DNA of 31,278 bases from Pseudobutyrivibrio sp. UBA1225 (lineage in GTDB: Bacteria > Bacillota > Clostridia > Lachnospirales > Lachnospiraceae). The position numbers and the translations under genes were made by a program. Within the stretch, counting starts at the first letter, position 1, and each line of letters begins with the position of its first letter. Under the pieces are notes generated by a model, which did not search any database, was not told where the DNA came from, and saw only the letters and a list, made by a program, of their open reading frames with translations. Shown here one piece after another: positions 1 to 8,051 of the stretch. Where the stretch lies: positions 1 to 31,278 of the forward strand of contig DBWZ01000087.1 of assembly GCA_002309345.1 (NCBI GenBank), in the 5' to 3' direction.

Positions 1-26
1 TGGAACTATTTCTTTTAAATATATTT

Positions 27-216
27 TATGTCCGCGCAGGGACACACTTTCCTGACAGAATTGTAAATAGTTGAACGCACACCTACAAATAAAGATGGTG
101 GTATTGGCATTTTTAGAAAATCACAATCTTATGCTATGTCCGCAGGACCCCTAGGGCTGCAGGTAGGGTGGGCCGGGGCTGGTGAAAAGTAAGCGAGGGC
201 AGGGGGCTGCTGTCCT
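27..216. other. GC-rich structured patch of unknown role
   Basis: This stretch upstream of the first gene has no credible reading frame. It holds two short hairpins built on almost the same core: TGTCC paired with GGACA at about 31-46, and GTCC paired with GGAC around 138-149. Positions 136-216 are much more GC-rich than the flanks and very G-rich on the + strand. Runs of three or four G at 154-156, 166-168, 170-172 and 175-178 form a G-quadruplex-like spacing, although the first loop is long at 9 bases. AGGAC at about 145-149 can also pair with GTCCT near 212-216, closing a larger stem. I do not recognise a known riboswitch or ncRNA family. It may be an unidentified RNA, or debris of a repeat. 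Confidence 0.35.
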
Positions 217-286
217 AATCACGATTACAACAGAGAATAGTAATAAAAATAAAAAACCTATCCTTTTTAATGGGGGGCTAATACGA

Positions 287-328
287 TATAATTAGGAATG
301 AGTTTTATTAGGCTTAATCATGGAGGTG
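287..328 (+). promoter_or_regulatory. Probable promoter and RBS of the GH5 gene
   Basis: A perfect TATAAT lies at 287-292, with no good -35 hexamer 17 bases upstream (TTTTTA at 264-269). A strong Shine-Dalgarno GGAGGTG lies at 322-328, seven bases before the ATG at 336. The predicted start of transcription, near 299, gives a leader of about 37 bases. Confidence 0.55.
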
Positions 329-335
329 TTTATAT

Positions 336-1682
336 ATGGTATCCAAAAAACAGAAGTTTAGAACGGTAATATTTATACTGATTCTTGCTGCGGCAATCGT
401 TGGCGGCGTTTTTGCAATCAGTTACTATAAGGGCGGCGTCACCTTCCCTTGGCAGGTGAAATCAGATGCCAAATCAGGAGACACAGCTAAGGATGATTCC
501 GACAAAGCTGACAAACAGGAGATAGTTGTGAGAGTAGAAGAATCAAAACCAAACGCTGAAGATACTAATTCCAAAGAAGACAATTCAAAGACTGACGATA
601 CAGCTCAGGTTCAAAATCCAGCACCAAAGCTTGAGTACTACGGTCCTCTTGCAGTGGAAGATGGCAACCTTGTCGATTTGTCTGGCAAACCGGTTCAGCT
701 TACAGGTGTTAGCTCACACGGCCTCAGCTGGTTCCCGGATTTTATTACAGCCGATTCAATCAAGTCGCTGAGAGAACAGTGGGGAATCAATGTTATCAGA
801 CTTGCCATGTACACAAGCGACTATAACGGATACTGTGTGGGTGGCCCTGAAAATCAGCAGGTCCTTAAGGATAAGATCGATGAGGCAGTCACTGCAGCTA
901 CCGAAAATCAGATGTATGTCATTATCGACTGGCATATTTTAAATGATAACAATCCAAACGAATACAAAAAAGAGGCTATTCAGTTTTTTGGCGAGATGGT
1001 TCGTAAATACGGTTCAAATGAAAACGTAATTTACGAAATCTGCAATGAGCCAAATGGCGATACTTCATGGGCAGATATCAAATCCTATGCAAACGAGGTT
1101 ATCCCTGTCATCCGAAACGTCGATGAAGATGCAATCATACTTGTTGGCACACCTAGCTGGTCAAGCGATTTGGCATCTGTTTTGGATAGTCCGCTTCAGT
1201 TTGACAACATTATGTATACATATCATTTCTATGCTGCAACCCACAAATCAAGCGAACGCACCAAGCTTACCGAGGCGTTAGATAAAGGGCTTCCGGTATT
1301 CATTTCCGAGTACGGATATGTTTCTGCCGATGGTAACGGCGCCGTTGACAAAAAAGAGGCTGCCAGATGGAATGACGTAATTACGGATTATAATTTGTCA
1401 TCCTGCATATGGAATCTTTCAAACAAAAATGAAGGCTCGGCTCTTATTAATTCAAGCAGCCTTGCGACATCAAACTTTACATATGACGACCTGTCAGATC
1501 AGGGCAAGTATTTCTATGACAGACTGCAGCAGGAGAAGGCTGAGAAAAATCAGCCAGAGGCTACTGTAGCTGAGTCCTCTAATCAAGGGACAGATAATAC
1601 CAATAAAGATACAACTGAAGAATCAGACAAAGATAAGAAAGATAAAATCAATGAATCAGATAAAGACAATAAGGACAGATAA
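336..1682 (+). CDS. Membrane-anchored GH5-family glucanase (cellulase-like)
   Basis: Predicted endo-beta-1,4-glucanase of glycoside hydrolase family 5, acting outside the cell on beta-glucan chains. Residues 1-10 are basic and 10-30 are a hydrophobic segment without a clear signal-peptidase site, so an N-terminal membrane anchor is likely. Residues 41-97 form a charged, Lys/Asp/Thr-rich linker. The catalytic barrel covers about 100-400. Visible family motifs are IRLAMY (154-159), DWH (198-200), the acid/base glutamate in ICNEPN (E238), YHFY (296-299) and the nucleophile in ISEYGY (E325). A second charged tail, repeating Asp/Lys/Ser, follows at 401-448. No carbohydrate-binding module, dockerin or sorting signal is visible. 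The start follows a strong RBS. It stands as the first gene in the window, 84 bases ahead of the aminopeptidase. Substrate (cellulose, lichenan or mannan) cannot be fixed from sequence alone. Confidence 0.92.
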   Translation: MVSKKQKFRTVIFILILAAAIVGGVFAISYYKGGVTFPWQVKSDAKSGDTAKDDSDKADKQEIVVRVEESKPNAEDTNSKEDNSKTDDTAQVQNPAPKLEYYGPLAVEDGNLVDLSGKPVQLTGVSSHGLSWFPDFITADSIKSLREQWGINVIRLAMYTSDYNGYCVGGPENQQVLKDKIDEAVTAATENQMYVIIDWHILNDNNPNEYKKEAIQFFGEMVRKYGSNENVIYEICNEPNGDTSWADIKSYANEVIPVIRNVDEDAIILVGTPSWSSDLASVLDSPLQFDNIMYTYHFYAATHKSSERTKLTEALDKGLPVFISEYGYVSADGNGAVDKKEAARWNDVITDYNLSSCIWNLSNKNEGSALINSSSLATSNFTYDDLSDQGKYFYDRLQQEKAEKNQPEATVAESSNQGTDNTNKDTTEESDKDKKDKINESDKDNKDR

Positions 1683-1766
1683 TTCTGAGAAAGTACATGA
1701 TGTTGAACAATTAATGAGAGGTGAAAGCTTCTTAGAAAATAGATACCTAGATGGAGCATATGTGTA

Positions 1767-3560
1767 ATGACTACTAACGAGAAAATTGCAAAACTTCGCG
1801 AGCTGATGAGAGAGCGTGGGATAGATATGTACCTTATCCCAACAGATGATTTTCACTCATCTGAGTATGTGGGGGAGCACTTCAAGGCTCGTAGCTTTAT
1901 TACTGGATTTACAGGCTCGGCTGGTACTGCAATTATCACTTTGGATGAAGCATATCTCTGGGCAGATGGCAGATATTTTGTTCAGGCGGCAAAGCAGATT
2001 GCTGATTCAGAAATATTCCTGCAGCGCATGGGTGAGCCTGGAGTGCCGGAGATTGACGAGTTTATAGAAAAGAATTTCAAGGATGGCGGATGCCTAGGCT
2101 TCGATGGCCGCTGTGTATCGGCCAAGAATGCAATCAAGTATTTTGAAATCGCTCAGGACAAAGGCGGCGAGCTCTACACGTCTGAGGATTTGGTAGATAT
2201 GATTTGGGAAGACAGACCTGCGCTTCCACAGGCAACCACATGGGTATTAGAGGATGAATATTCTGGGGAGAGCACAAGTGACAAGCTTGGTCGCATCCGT
2301 GCTCAAATGAAAAAGAAAAAGACGGATGCCCATCTGCTCACTAGCCTTTACGATATTGCATACATCTTAAACATCCGCGGCGACGACATCGAAAACGTGC
2401 CTGTATTCCTTTCATTTTTGTATATCACAGATGAAACTGTCATCCTCTTTACAGACACAACCAACTGGCCGGAAGAGGTTATGAGTTACCTTAACGACAA
2501 CAGTATCAAGCTTTATCCATATAGCATGGTCTATCATTACATGCAAAGTGCTGACGTGGCAGAGCGTCGAGTGCTTCTCGATACAAGCATTGTCAATTAC
2601 AACTTGGTTAAAACAATCAAGAATTCAGCCAAGATCGTGGATGATGTGAATCCGTCAGAGCTTATGCGCGCAATCAAGAACGAGATCGAGATAAAAAACA
2701 CCAAGCTTGCTCATATCAAGGATGGTGTGGCTTGCACCAAGGCAATCAAGTACGTCAAAGAAAACATTGGCAAGACTCCGATGACGGAAATCACTGTTTC
2801 AGACTATTATGAGGCAAGGCGAAAGGAACAGGACAATTTCTTGGATCTTTCTTTCGATACAATTTCAGCCTACGGCGGCAACGCTGCCATGATGCACTAC
2901 AGTGCTAAGGCAGGTTCAGAGGCAACCCTCAAGCCAGAGGGATTCCTACTTGTGGATTCAGGAGCCCATTACCTAGAGGGCACAACTGATATCACACGTA
3001 CAATAGCTTTAGGACCACTCACCGACCAGATGAAGGAGTATTACACTGTGGTTTTGCGCTGCCATCTTAGACTGATGGCGGCCAACTTCCCTAAGGGGGT
3101 CACAGGTGCCAACTTGGATGTTCTTTCCCGCGGACCAGTGTGGGACATGGGGTTGGATTATCGATGCGGCACAGGTCACGGCGTGGGACATATCCTTAAT
3201 GTTCACGAGGGGCCAAATGCTTTTCGATGGAGAGTTGCCAAGGGGCAGAATTCGGCAGAGTTAGTTCCCGGTATGATTACCACAGATGAACCCGGCCTCT
3301 ACATCGAGGATGGTTTTGGTATTCGCATCGAAAACGAGCTTCTTTGCGTGGCTGGAGAAACTACCGAATATGGTGAGTTCCGTCACTTCGAGGCAATCAC
3401 CTACTGTCCAATCGACTTGGATCCAGTCATTCCAGAGATGTTGACTCAAGCGGAGAAAGATACTCTCAATCAATATCATGCTATGGTTCGAGATACCCTT
3501 AAGCCGTATCTCAGCCAAGAGGAATTTTCATGGCTAGAGCGCGAGACAAGAAATATATAA
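1767..3560 (+). CDS. Xaa-Pro aminopeptidase, M24B family (aminopeptidase P)
   Basis: Cytoplasmic dinuclear-metal peptidase that removes an N-terminal residue preceding proline. At 597 residues it has the long three-domain architecture of eukaryotic-type aminopeptidase P: two creatinase-like N-terminal domains (about 1-155 and 156-310) and a pita-bread catalytic domain (about 315-545). All five metal ligands are present: D397 in LLVDSGAH, D408 in GTTDITRT, H471 in GTGHGVGH, E508 in TTDEPG and E522 in RIENE. There is no signal peptide. The ATG at 1767 has GGAG at 1753-1756, and the residues that follow (TTNEKIAKLRELM) fit the family's start. It is 84 bases downstream of the GH5 gene with no terminator visible between, so they may be co-transcribed. 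A role in recycling proline-containing peptides is family knowledge, not something the context proves. Confidence 0.95.
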   Translation: MTTNEKIAKLRELMRERGIDMYLIPTDDFHSSEYVGEHFKARSFITGFTGSAGTAIITLDEAYLWADGRYFVQAAKQIADSEIFLQRMGEPGVPEIDEFIEKNFKDGGCLGFDGRCVSAKNAIKYFEIAQDKGGELYTSEDLVDMIWEDRPALPQATTWVLEDEYSGESTSDKLGRIRAQMKKKKTDAHLLTSLYDIAYILNIRGDDIENVPVFLSFLYITDETVILFTDTTNWPEEVMSYLNDNSIKLYPYSMVYHYMQSADVAERRVLLDTSIVNYNLVKTIKNSAKIVDDVNPSELMRAIKNEIEIKNTKLAHIKDGVACTKAIKYVKENIGKTPMTEITVSDYYEARRKEQDNFLDLSFDTISAYGGNAAMMHYSAKAGSEATLKPEGFLLVDSGAHYLEGTTDITRTIALGPLTDQMKEYYTVVLRCHLRLMAANFPKGVTGANLDVLSRGPVWDMGLDYRCGTGHGVGHILNVHEGPNAFRWRVAKGQNSAELVPGMITTDEPGLYIEDGFGIRIENELLCVAGETTEYGEFRHFEAITYCPIDLDPVIPEMLTQAEKDTLNQYHAMVRDTLKPYLSQEEFSWLERETRNI

Positions 3561-3561
3561 T

Positions 3562-3805
3562 TCCCTCATCCGAGCCCTCTGGGCCCACCTTCCCCCGGAG
3601 GGGGAAGGCAATAGATTATCTCTAAATCAAGGCTTCCCCTTGAGAAAGGAGTCAAAAGGATGATTGCTTTAAGCAATCAACTTTTGTGCTCTAGTAAGCT
3701 TTAGCTTACATTAAAGGGAGCTGTCAAACGGGTCAAATGTTTATGAATAAACATTTGCGCCCTAGTAAGCTTTGCTTACATTCAGCTTGCTGACTGATGA
3801 GGGGA
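3562..3805. mobile_element. MITE-like non-coding repeat with terminal inverted repeats
   Basis: The interval between the aminopeptidase stop and polA is almost filled by a non-coding element. Its ends are imperfect inverted repeats: TTCCCTCATC at 3561-3570 and GATGAGGGGA at 3796-3805 (9 of 10 pair). Inside is a 9-bp GC-rich hairpin, CCTTCCCCC against GGGGGAAGG, at about 3589-3608. Other blocks such as GGCTTCCCCTTGA and GGGAGCTGTC resemble a repeat I recall as scattered in many gut Clostridia genomes, which is memory rather than a search result. It encodes no transposase, as expected of a MITE. No certain target-site duplication is visible. The right end contains an ATG (3797) that opens a spurious N-terminal extension to the polA frame. 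Confidence 0.7.
3662..3782. repeat. Two related hairpin modules nested inside the MITE
   Basis: Two copies of a composite unit sit within the element. Each begins with its own AT-rich palindrome: 8+1+8 at 3662-3678 and a 9-bp stem with 4-base loop at 3735-3756. Each continues into a shared block, about 3684-3712 and 3754-3782, reading TTGYGCYCTAGTAAGC and then a GTAAGC/GCTTAC hairpin (3694-3709 and 3765-3779) ending in ATT. The shared blocks differ by only a few bases, while the leading palindromes have unrelated sequences but the same form. This looks like insertion or duplication of a small palindromic unit into an older MITE. Confidence 0.65.
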
Positions 3806-3856
3806 AAGTTATTCTTAATGGGATTAATCAATCAAAATACACTACACGAGGATTAC

Positions 3857-6562
3857 ATGAGCAAACTTTTACTTATGGATGGCCATAGCATCCTAAACCG
3901 TGCATTCTATGGATTACCAGATTTGACAAACAGCGCAGGGGAGCACACAGGAGCAATCTTTGGCTTCCTAAACATGATGTTCAAATTTATAGATGACGAG
4001 CAGCCAGACAACTTTGCTGTGGCGTTTGATGTGCATGCACCTACATTCAGACACAAGATGTATGATGCTTACAAGGGCACTAGAAAACCAATGGCGCCAG
4101 AGCTTAAAGAACAGGTGCCTCGTATGCAGGAGATGCTCAAAGCGATGGGAGTTCCTGTTATTACCATCGAAGGCTGGGAGGCAGATGATATACTGGGTAC
4201 TCTTTCCCGAATAGGCGAAGAGCAGGGCATGGATGTTACTATCGTTTCCGGAGATCGGGATTTGCTTCAGCTTGCAACTGAAAAGGTCAAGATTTCCATT
4301 CCAAAGACCAAGAAAACCGGGACAGAAATAGAGCAATATTTTGCCAAAGATGTTGAGGCTGTTTACGGTGTTACTCCAAAGCAGTTTATCGATGTAAAGG
4401 CTTTGATGGGAGATTCCAGCGACAACATTCCAGGTGTTGAGGGAATCGGTGAAAAAACTGCATCAGCCCTTATCGCTCAGTACGGTTCTATCGAGGAGTG
4501 TTATGCTCACGTGGAAGAACTGAAGCCACCTAGAGCCTCAAAAAATCTTGCGGCTCAGTGGGACACAGCAGTGCTTTCTAAGGAGCTTGCTACCATCAAT
4601 CTTCAGGCACCAATTGAGCTTGAAAAGGGAAGCACTAAGCTTGGCAATCTATTTACAGAAGAGGCTTATTTGCTCTGCAAGCGCTATGAGCTAAAAAAGC
4701 TTTTGCCAAGATTTGAAGGTGCAGATACAAAAAAGGTTCAGGATACAGCTTCCGAATCCTTTAAACGTATATACGAATTAGCAGATGTAGAAAACTTCTT
4801 CGATGATTTAAAGAAAAGCGGCAAGGATTTCATCGGTGCCAGTATAATGGCAGATGATAGCCTTAAAATAAAAGGCGTTGCACTGTCATCCGCGGATGCG
4901 ACAATCTATGTGGACTGCGCTGGTTTTATCACGCCAGATTATGTTGCACACAAGCTTATGGATGTGAGTCATGCCGGTGTGAGGCTTTGCTTCTGGAACC
5001 TAAAGGATGCAATGCACATCATCTATTCTCTTTTGAGCGATAGTGAAGAGGCTGAGGTGTTAGAAAAAGGCGGCAAGGCGAAGATTTTCCCTAACGCTGT
5101 AGATGTTGCTGTGGCTGCATACCTTCTAAATCCAACCAAGAACGAATACACTGCAGACGATGTTGCAAACGAGGCTCTTGGAATTATCATTCCTGCACCA
5201 GCAGATTTGTTTGGAAAGAAAAAGCTTGCCGACGCGCTTGAAGACGACAGTCTAATTGAGCAAGTCACAACCTATGCTTGCTACAATGCATATGTTGCTC
5301 AAGGTGCATTTGGAAAGGTAATAGAAGAGGTAGAAAAGGCAGGTATGATTCGTATATACGAAGATATCGAGATGCCTCTTGTATATACATTATTCGATAT
5401 GGAAATCCAAGGTATTGCCATGGATACAGACGAGCTTCACAAGTTTGGTGAAACTCTTGCAGTTCGTATAAGCGAATTAGAAAAAAGTATCTATGAACAG
5501 GCGGGTGAAGAGTTTAACATTAATTCTCCAAAGCAGCTTGGTATCATACTTTTTGAAAAGATGGGAATTGAGGGAGGCAAGAAAACAAAGACTGGTTATT
5601 CTACCGCAGCAGACGTTTTAGAAGAATTGTCTGCCACAAATCCTATAATTTATGATATATTAGAATACAGACAGTTGGCAAAACTGAAAAGCACATATGC
5701 TGATGGGCTTGCAGCCTGCGTGGCAGATGATGGCAGAGTCCATTCAACCTTCATGCAGACAGTTACTGCAACAGGTCGCATCAGTTCTACTGAGCCAAAT
5801 CTGCAAAACATCCCTATCAGGATGGAGTTGGGGCGTCAAATCCGCAAGGTATTTTACCCAAAGGATGGATGCGTATTCATCGATGCAGATTACTCGCAAA
5901 TTGAGCTTCGAGTGCTTGCCCACATGTCAGGTGATGAGAATCTTATAAACGCCTTCAAGGCGGGACAGGATATTCACCGTTCAACAGCTTCGTTGGTGTT
6001 CAATACACCTTTTGAAGAAGTTACTGACATTCAGCGCCGAAGCGCTAAGGCAGTAAATTTTGGTATAGTATATGGCATCAGTGCATTTGGTCTTGCCAAG
6101 GATATAGGAGTTGGCCGCAAGGAGGCTCAGCAGTACATCGACAATTATTTTTTGGCTTATCCAAAGATGCACACATTTCTTGAGGGGCTCAAATCAAGCG
6201 CCAAGGAAACGGGCTATGCTATAACAATGTACGGTCGACGTCGACCAATACCTGAACTCAATAATTCCAATTTCATGACACGCCAATTTGGCGAGAGAGT
6301 AGCTATGAATTCACCAATTCAAGGCACTGCGGCAGACATCATCAAGATTGCCATGGTCAACGTCCATGACAGACTCTTGAAGGAAGGTCTCAAGTCCAAG
6401 CTCCTCTTGCAGGTACACGATGAACTCTTGCTTGAAACTGTCGAGTCCGAGCGTGAGCAAGTTGAGAAGGTGCTTGCAGAAGAAATGGAAGGTGCAGCCT
6501 CACTTTCTGTGTCACTTGAAATAGATATGAATTCAGGCAAGAATTGGGCAGATGCCCACTAG
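3857..6562 (+). CDS. polA: DNA polymerase I
   Basis: Repair and Okazaki-fragment polymerase with 5'-3' exonuclease, 901 residues. Residues 1-290 are the 5' nuclease, with LLLMDGHS at the start, GWEADDILG, VSGDRDLLQL and GDSSDNIPG. The middle region (about 300-500) is a 3'-5' exonuclease fold that has lost its metal ligands: the usual DTE segment reads FIGASIM and the usual YxxxD segment reads YACYN, so proofreading is unlikely. The polymerase domain has motif A DADYSQIELR (catalytic D678), motif B RRSAKAVNFGIVYG and motif C QVHDELL (D855). I chose the ATG at 3857, which has CGAGGA at 3847-3852 and starts MSKLLLMDG as family members do. An in-frame ATG at 3797 lies inside the preceding repeat and would add 20 unrelated residues. 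Next gene follows after 42 bases. Confidence 0.97.
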   Translation: MSKLLLMDGHSILNRAFYGLPDLTNSAGEHTGAIFGFLNMMFKFIDDEQPDNFAVAFDVHAPTFRHKMYDAYKGTRKPMAPELKEQVPRMQEMLKAMGVPVITIEGWEADDILGTLSRIGEEQGMDVTIVSGDRDLLQLATEKVKISIPKTKKTGTEIEQYFAKDVEAVYGVTPKQFIDVKALMGDSSDNIPGVEGIGEKTASALIAQYGSIEECYAHVEELKPPRASKNLAAQWDTAVLSKELATINLQAPIELEKGSTKLGNLFTEEAYLLCKRYELKKLLPRFEGADTKKVQDTASESFKRIYELADVENFFDDLKKSGKDFIGASIMADDSLKIKGVALSSADATIYVDCAGFITPDYVAHKLMDVSHAGVRLCFWNLKDAMHIIYSLLSDSEEAEVLEKGGKAKIFPNAVDVAVAAYLLNPTKNEYTADDVANEALGIIIPAPADLFGKKKLADALEDDSLIEQVTTYACYNAYVAQGAFGKVIEEVEKAGMIRIYEDIEMPLVYTLFDMEIQGIAMDTDELHKFGETLAVRISELEKSIYEQAGEEFNINSPKQLGIILFEKMGIEGGKKTKTGYSTAADVLEELSATNPIIYDILEYRQLAKLKSTYADGLAACVADDGRVHSTFMQTVTATGRISSTEPNLQNIPIRMELGRQIRKVFYPKDGCVFIDADYSQIELRVLAHMSGDENLINAFKAGQDIHRSTASLVFNTPFEEVTDIQRRSAKAVNFGIVYGISAFGLAKDIGVGRKEAQQYIDNYFLAYPKMHTFLEGLKSSAKETGYAITMYGRRRPIPELNNSNFMTRQFGERVAMNSPIQGTAADIIKIAMVNVHDRLLKEGLKSKLLLQVHDELLLETVESEREQVEKVLAEEMEGAASLSVSLEIDMNSGKNWADAH

Positions 6563-6604
6563 AGTTACACTAAAACATAAACAATAGGAGGGAGAAATTT
6601 TAAA

Positions 6605-7339
6605 ATGAAATTTCCAAGAAAACAAATCAAAGCAAATGCTAGAATTGCACTATCAAATCGCTATGGCGGATCAGTAGGTTGGCCACTTTTGGTAGGTATT
6701 ATTTTGGTGCTTGCACTTTCTATTATTGACGGTGCTGTCATGATAGCTTTTGGATCGTGGAAGATTACTCAAACGTTGGCAGGTTTTCAATATACGTGGG
6801 TTCCATATGCTCTTTCAGGCTTAGTTATTTATTTTGCAGTACTATTATTACAAATGTTTGTCTCATTTGTGATTATAGTAGGAGACGCTAAATTTCACTT
6901 GAATATATACAGAAATCAGCCTGCAGGATTTGGCACCTTCTTTGAAGGCTTCAAGAGATTTGGCCATGTGTTAGGTGGAATGCTTCTTATGGTTATCAAA
7001 TTATACCTTTGGACATTGTTGCTTATAATTCCAGGTATCATCAAGGCTTATCAGTATAGAATGGTACCATATCTTTTAATAGACCGCCCAGAGCTTTCTG
7101 TGAAGGAATGCTTCAAAGCTTCTAAGCAGATGACAGATGGTCACAAGTGGGATTTATTTGTTTTTGATCTTTCATTCATCGGATGGGCATTACTTACATC
7201 AATCACACTTGGTCTCGTAGGTATCTTTTATGTATTCCCATACATTGGAATTGCAGATGCAGGATGCTACGATTATCTTTTGAACGAAAGACTGTTGCAA
7301 CCTGTTCAGCAGGAGACATTTAAGGCACCAGAACTTTAA
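6605..7339 (+). CDS. DUF975 family integral membrane protein
   Basis: A 244-residue polytopic membrane protein with about five or six hydrophobic segments (roughly 25-50, 66-92, 120-146, 185-220). It matches DUF975 by pattern: IIPGIIKAYQYRMVPYLL (141-158), a following ECFKASKQMTDGHKWDLF stretch, then FIGWALLTSITLGL and FPYIGIADAG. The function of the family is unknown. No enzymatic motif is visible. The RBS AGGAGGGAGA ends about ten bases before the ATG. It lies between polA and coaE in the same direction with short gaps, so it is probably co-transcribed, but this gives no clue to its role. Confidence 0.85.
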   Translation: MKFPRKQIKANARIALSNRYGGSVGWPLLVGIILVLALSIIDGAVMIAFGSWKITQTLAGFQYTWVPYALSGLVIYFAVLLLQMFVSFVIIVGDAKFHLNIYRNQPAGFGTFFEGFKRFGHVLGGMLLMVIKLYLWTLLLIIPGIIKAYQYRMVPYLLIDRPELSVKECFKASKQMTDGHKWDLFVFDLSFIGWALLTSITLGLVGIFYVFPYIGIADAGCYDYLLNERLLQPVQQETFKAPEL

Positions 7340-7405
7340 TAGCTTTATAGCTGTACATTAGTCGACAGTGTTACATCAGACAATAGAATAACTACATTTT
7401 ATAAT

Positions 7406-7996
7406 ATGAAATTTATTGGAATCACAGGGGGCATCGGAGCTGGCAAAAGCACGGTGCTCTCTTTACTAAAAGAAAACTTTAATTGCAAAGTGCTGCTAGC
7501 AGATGAAGTTGCAGCAGATCTTATGACACCAGGTCATCAGTGTTTTGAAGATGTGGTGGCTTTGCCGTGGCCTTCATCCATCCGCGCAGTCGATGGAACA
7601 ATCGACAGACCTCTTATGGCAAAGTATATGTTTGAGGATGACAATCTGCGCAAGCAGGTAAATGCAATAGTTCATCCTGCTGTGGAAAAGGAAGTACTAA
7701 ATCAAGTAGAACTAGAAAAATCAAAGCACAATATAGAGTATTTTTTCTTGGAAGCTGCATTGCTCATAGAATGTGGATATGGTAAACTTGTGGATGAGAT
7801 GTGGTATATTTATGCCACCAAAGAAGTCAGGATTCAAAGACTTATCGAGTCCCGGGGCTACAGCAAGGAACGCATCGAAAATACACTTTCTGTACAGCGC
7901 AGTGACGCCAGCTTTAGAGAGCATTGCGACCGGGTCATTGATAACAGTGGCTCCAAGGAGCAGACACTCAGTCAGCTTCGTGCCATATTAGATTAA
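7406..7996 (+). CDS. coaE: Dephospho-CoA kinase
   Basis: Catalyses the last step of coenzyme A synthesis, ATP-dependent phosphorylation of dephospho-CoA at the ribose 3'-hydroxyl. The 196-residue length is normal. The P-loop GGIGAGKS is at residues 8-15, followed by the DEVAADLM substrate-site segment, NAIVHPAV, FLEAALLIECGY and the C-terminal RVIDNSGS. The start is fixed by the IGITGG strand, which must be close to the N-terminus. There is no Shine-Dalgarno sequence upstream of the ATG. Instead a TATAAT directly abuts it (7400-7405), unusual next to the strong RBSs of neighbouring genes. Translation may depend on read-through from upstream genes. Confidence 0.96.
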   Translation: MKFIGITGGIGAGKSTVLSLLKENFNCKVLLADEVAADLMTPGHQCFEDVVALPWPSSIRAVDGTIDRPLMAKYMFEDDNLRKQVNAIVHPAVEKEVLNQVELEKSKHNIEYFFLEAALLIECGYGKLVDEMWYIYATKEVRIQRLIESRGYSKERIENTLSVQRSDASFREHCDRVIDNSGSKEQTLSQLRAILD

Positions 7997-8051
7997 TCAA
8001 AAGCACTTCATACGCTCAGGCGAAAATCTTTATCTAGAGGGGATTAGTTAG

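Noticed and set aside
3797..3856. In-frame upstream ATG that would lengthen polA by 20 residues
   Set aside because: It lies in the inverted repeat of the MITE, has no proper RBS, and the added residues do not resemble any polymerase N-terminus; the ATG at 3857 has both.
7377..7405. CAGACA - 17 bases - TATAAT promoter-like pair before coaE
   Set aside because: Transcription would begin around 7412, inside the coding sequence and past the only sensible start codon, so it cannot drive coaE.
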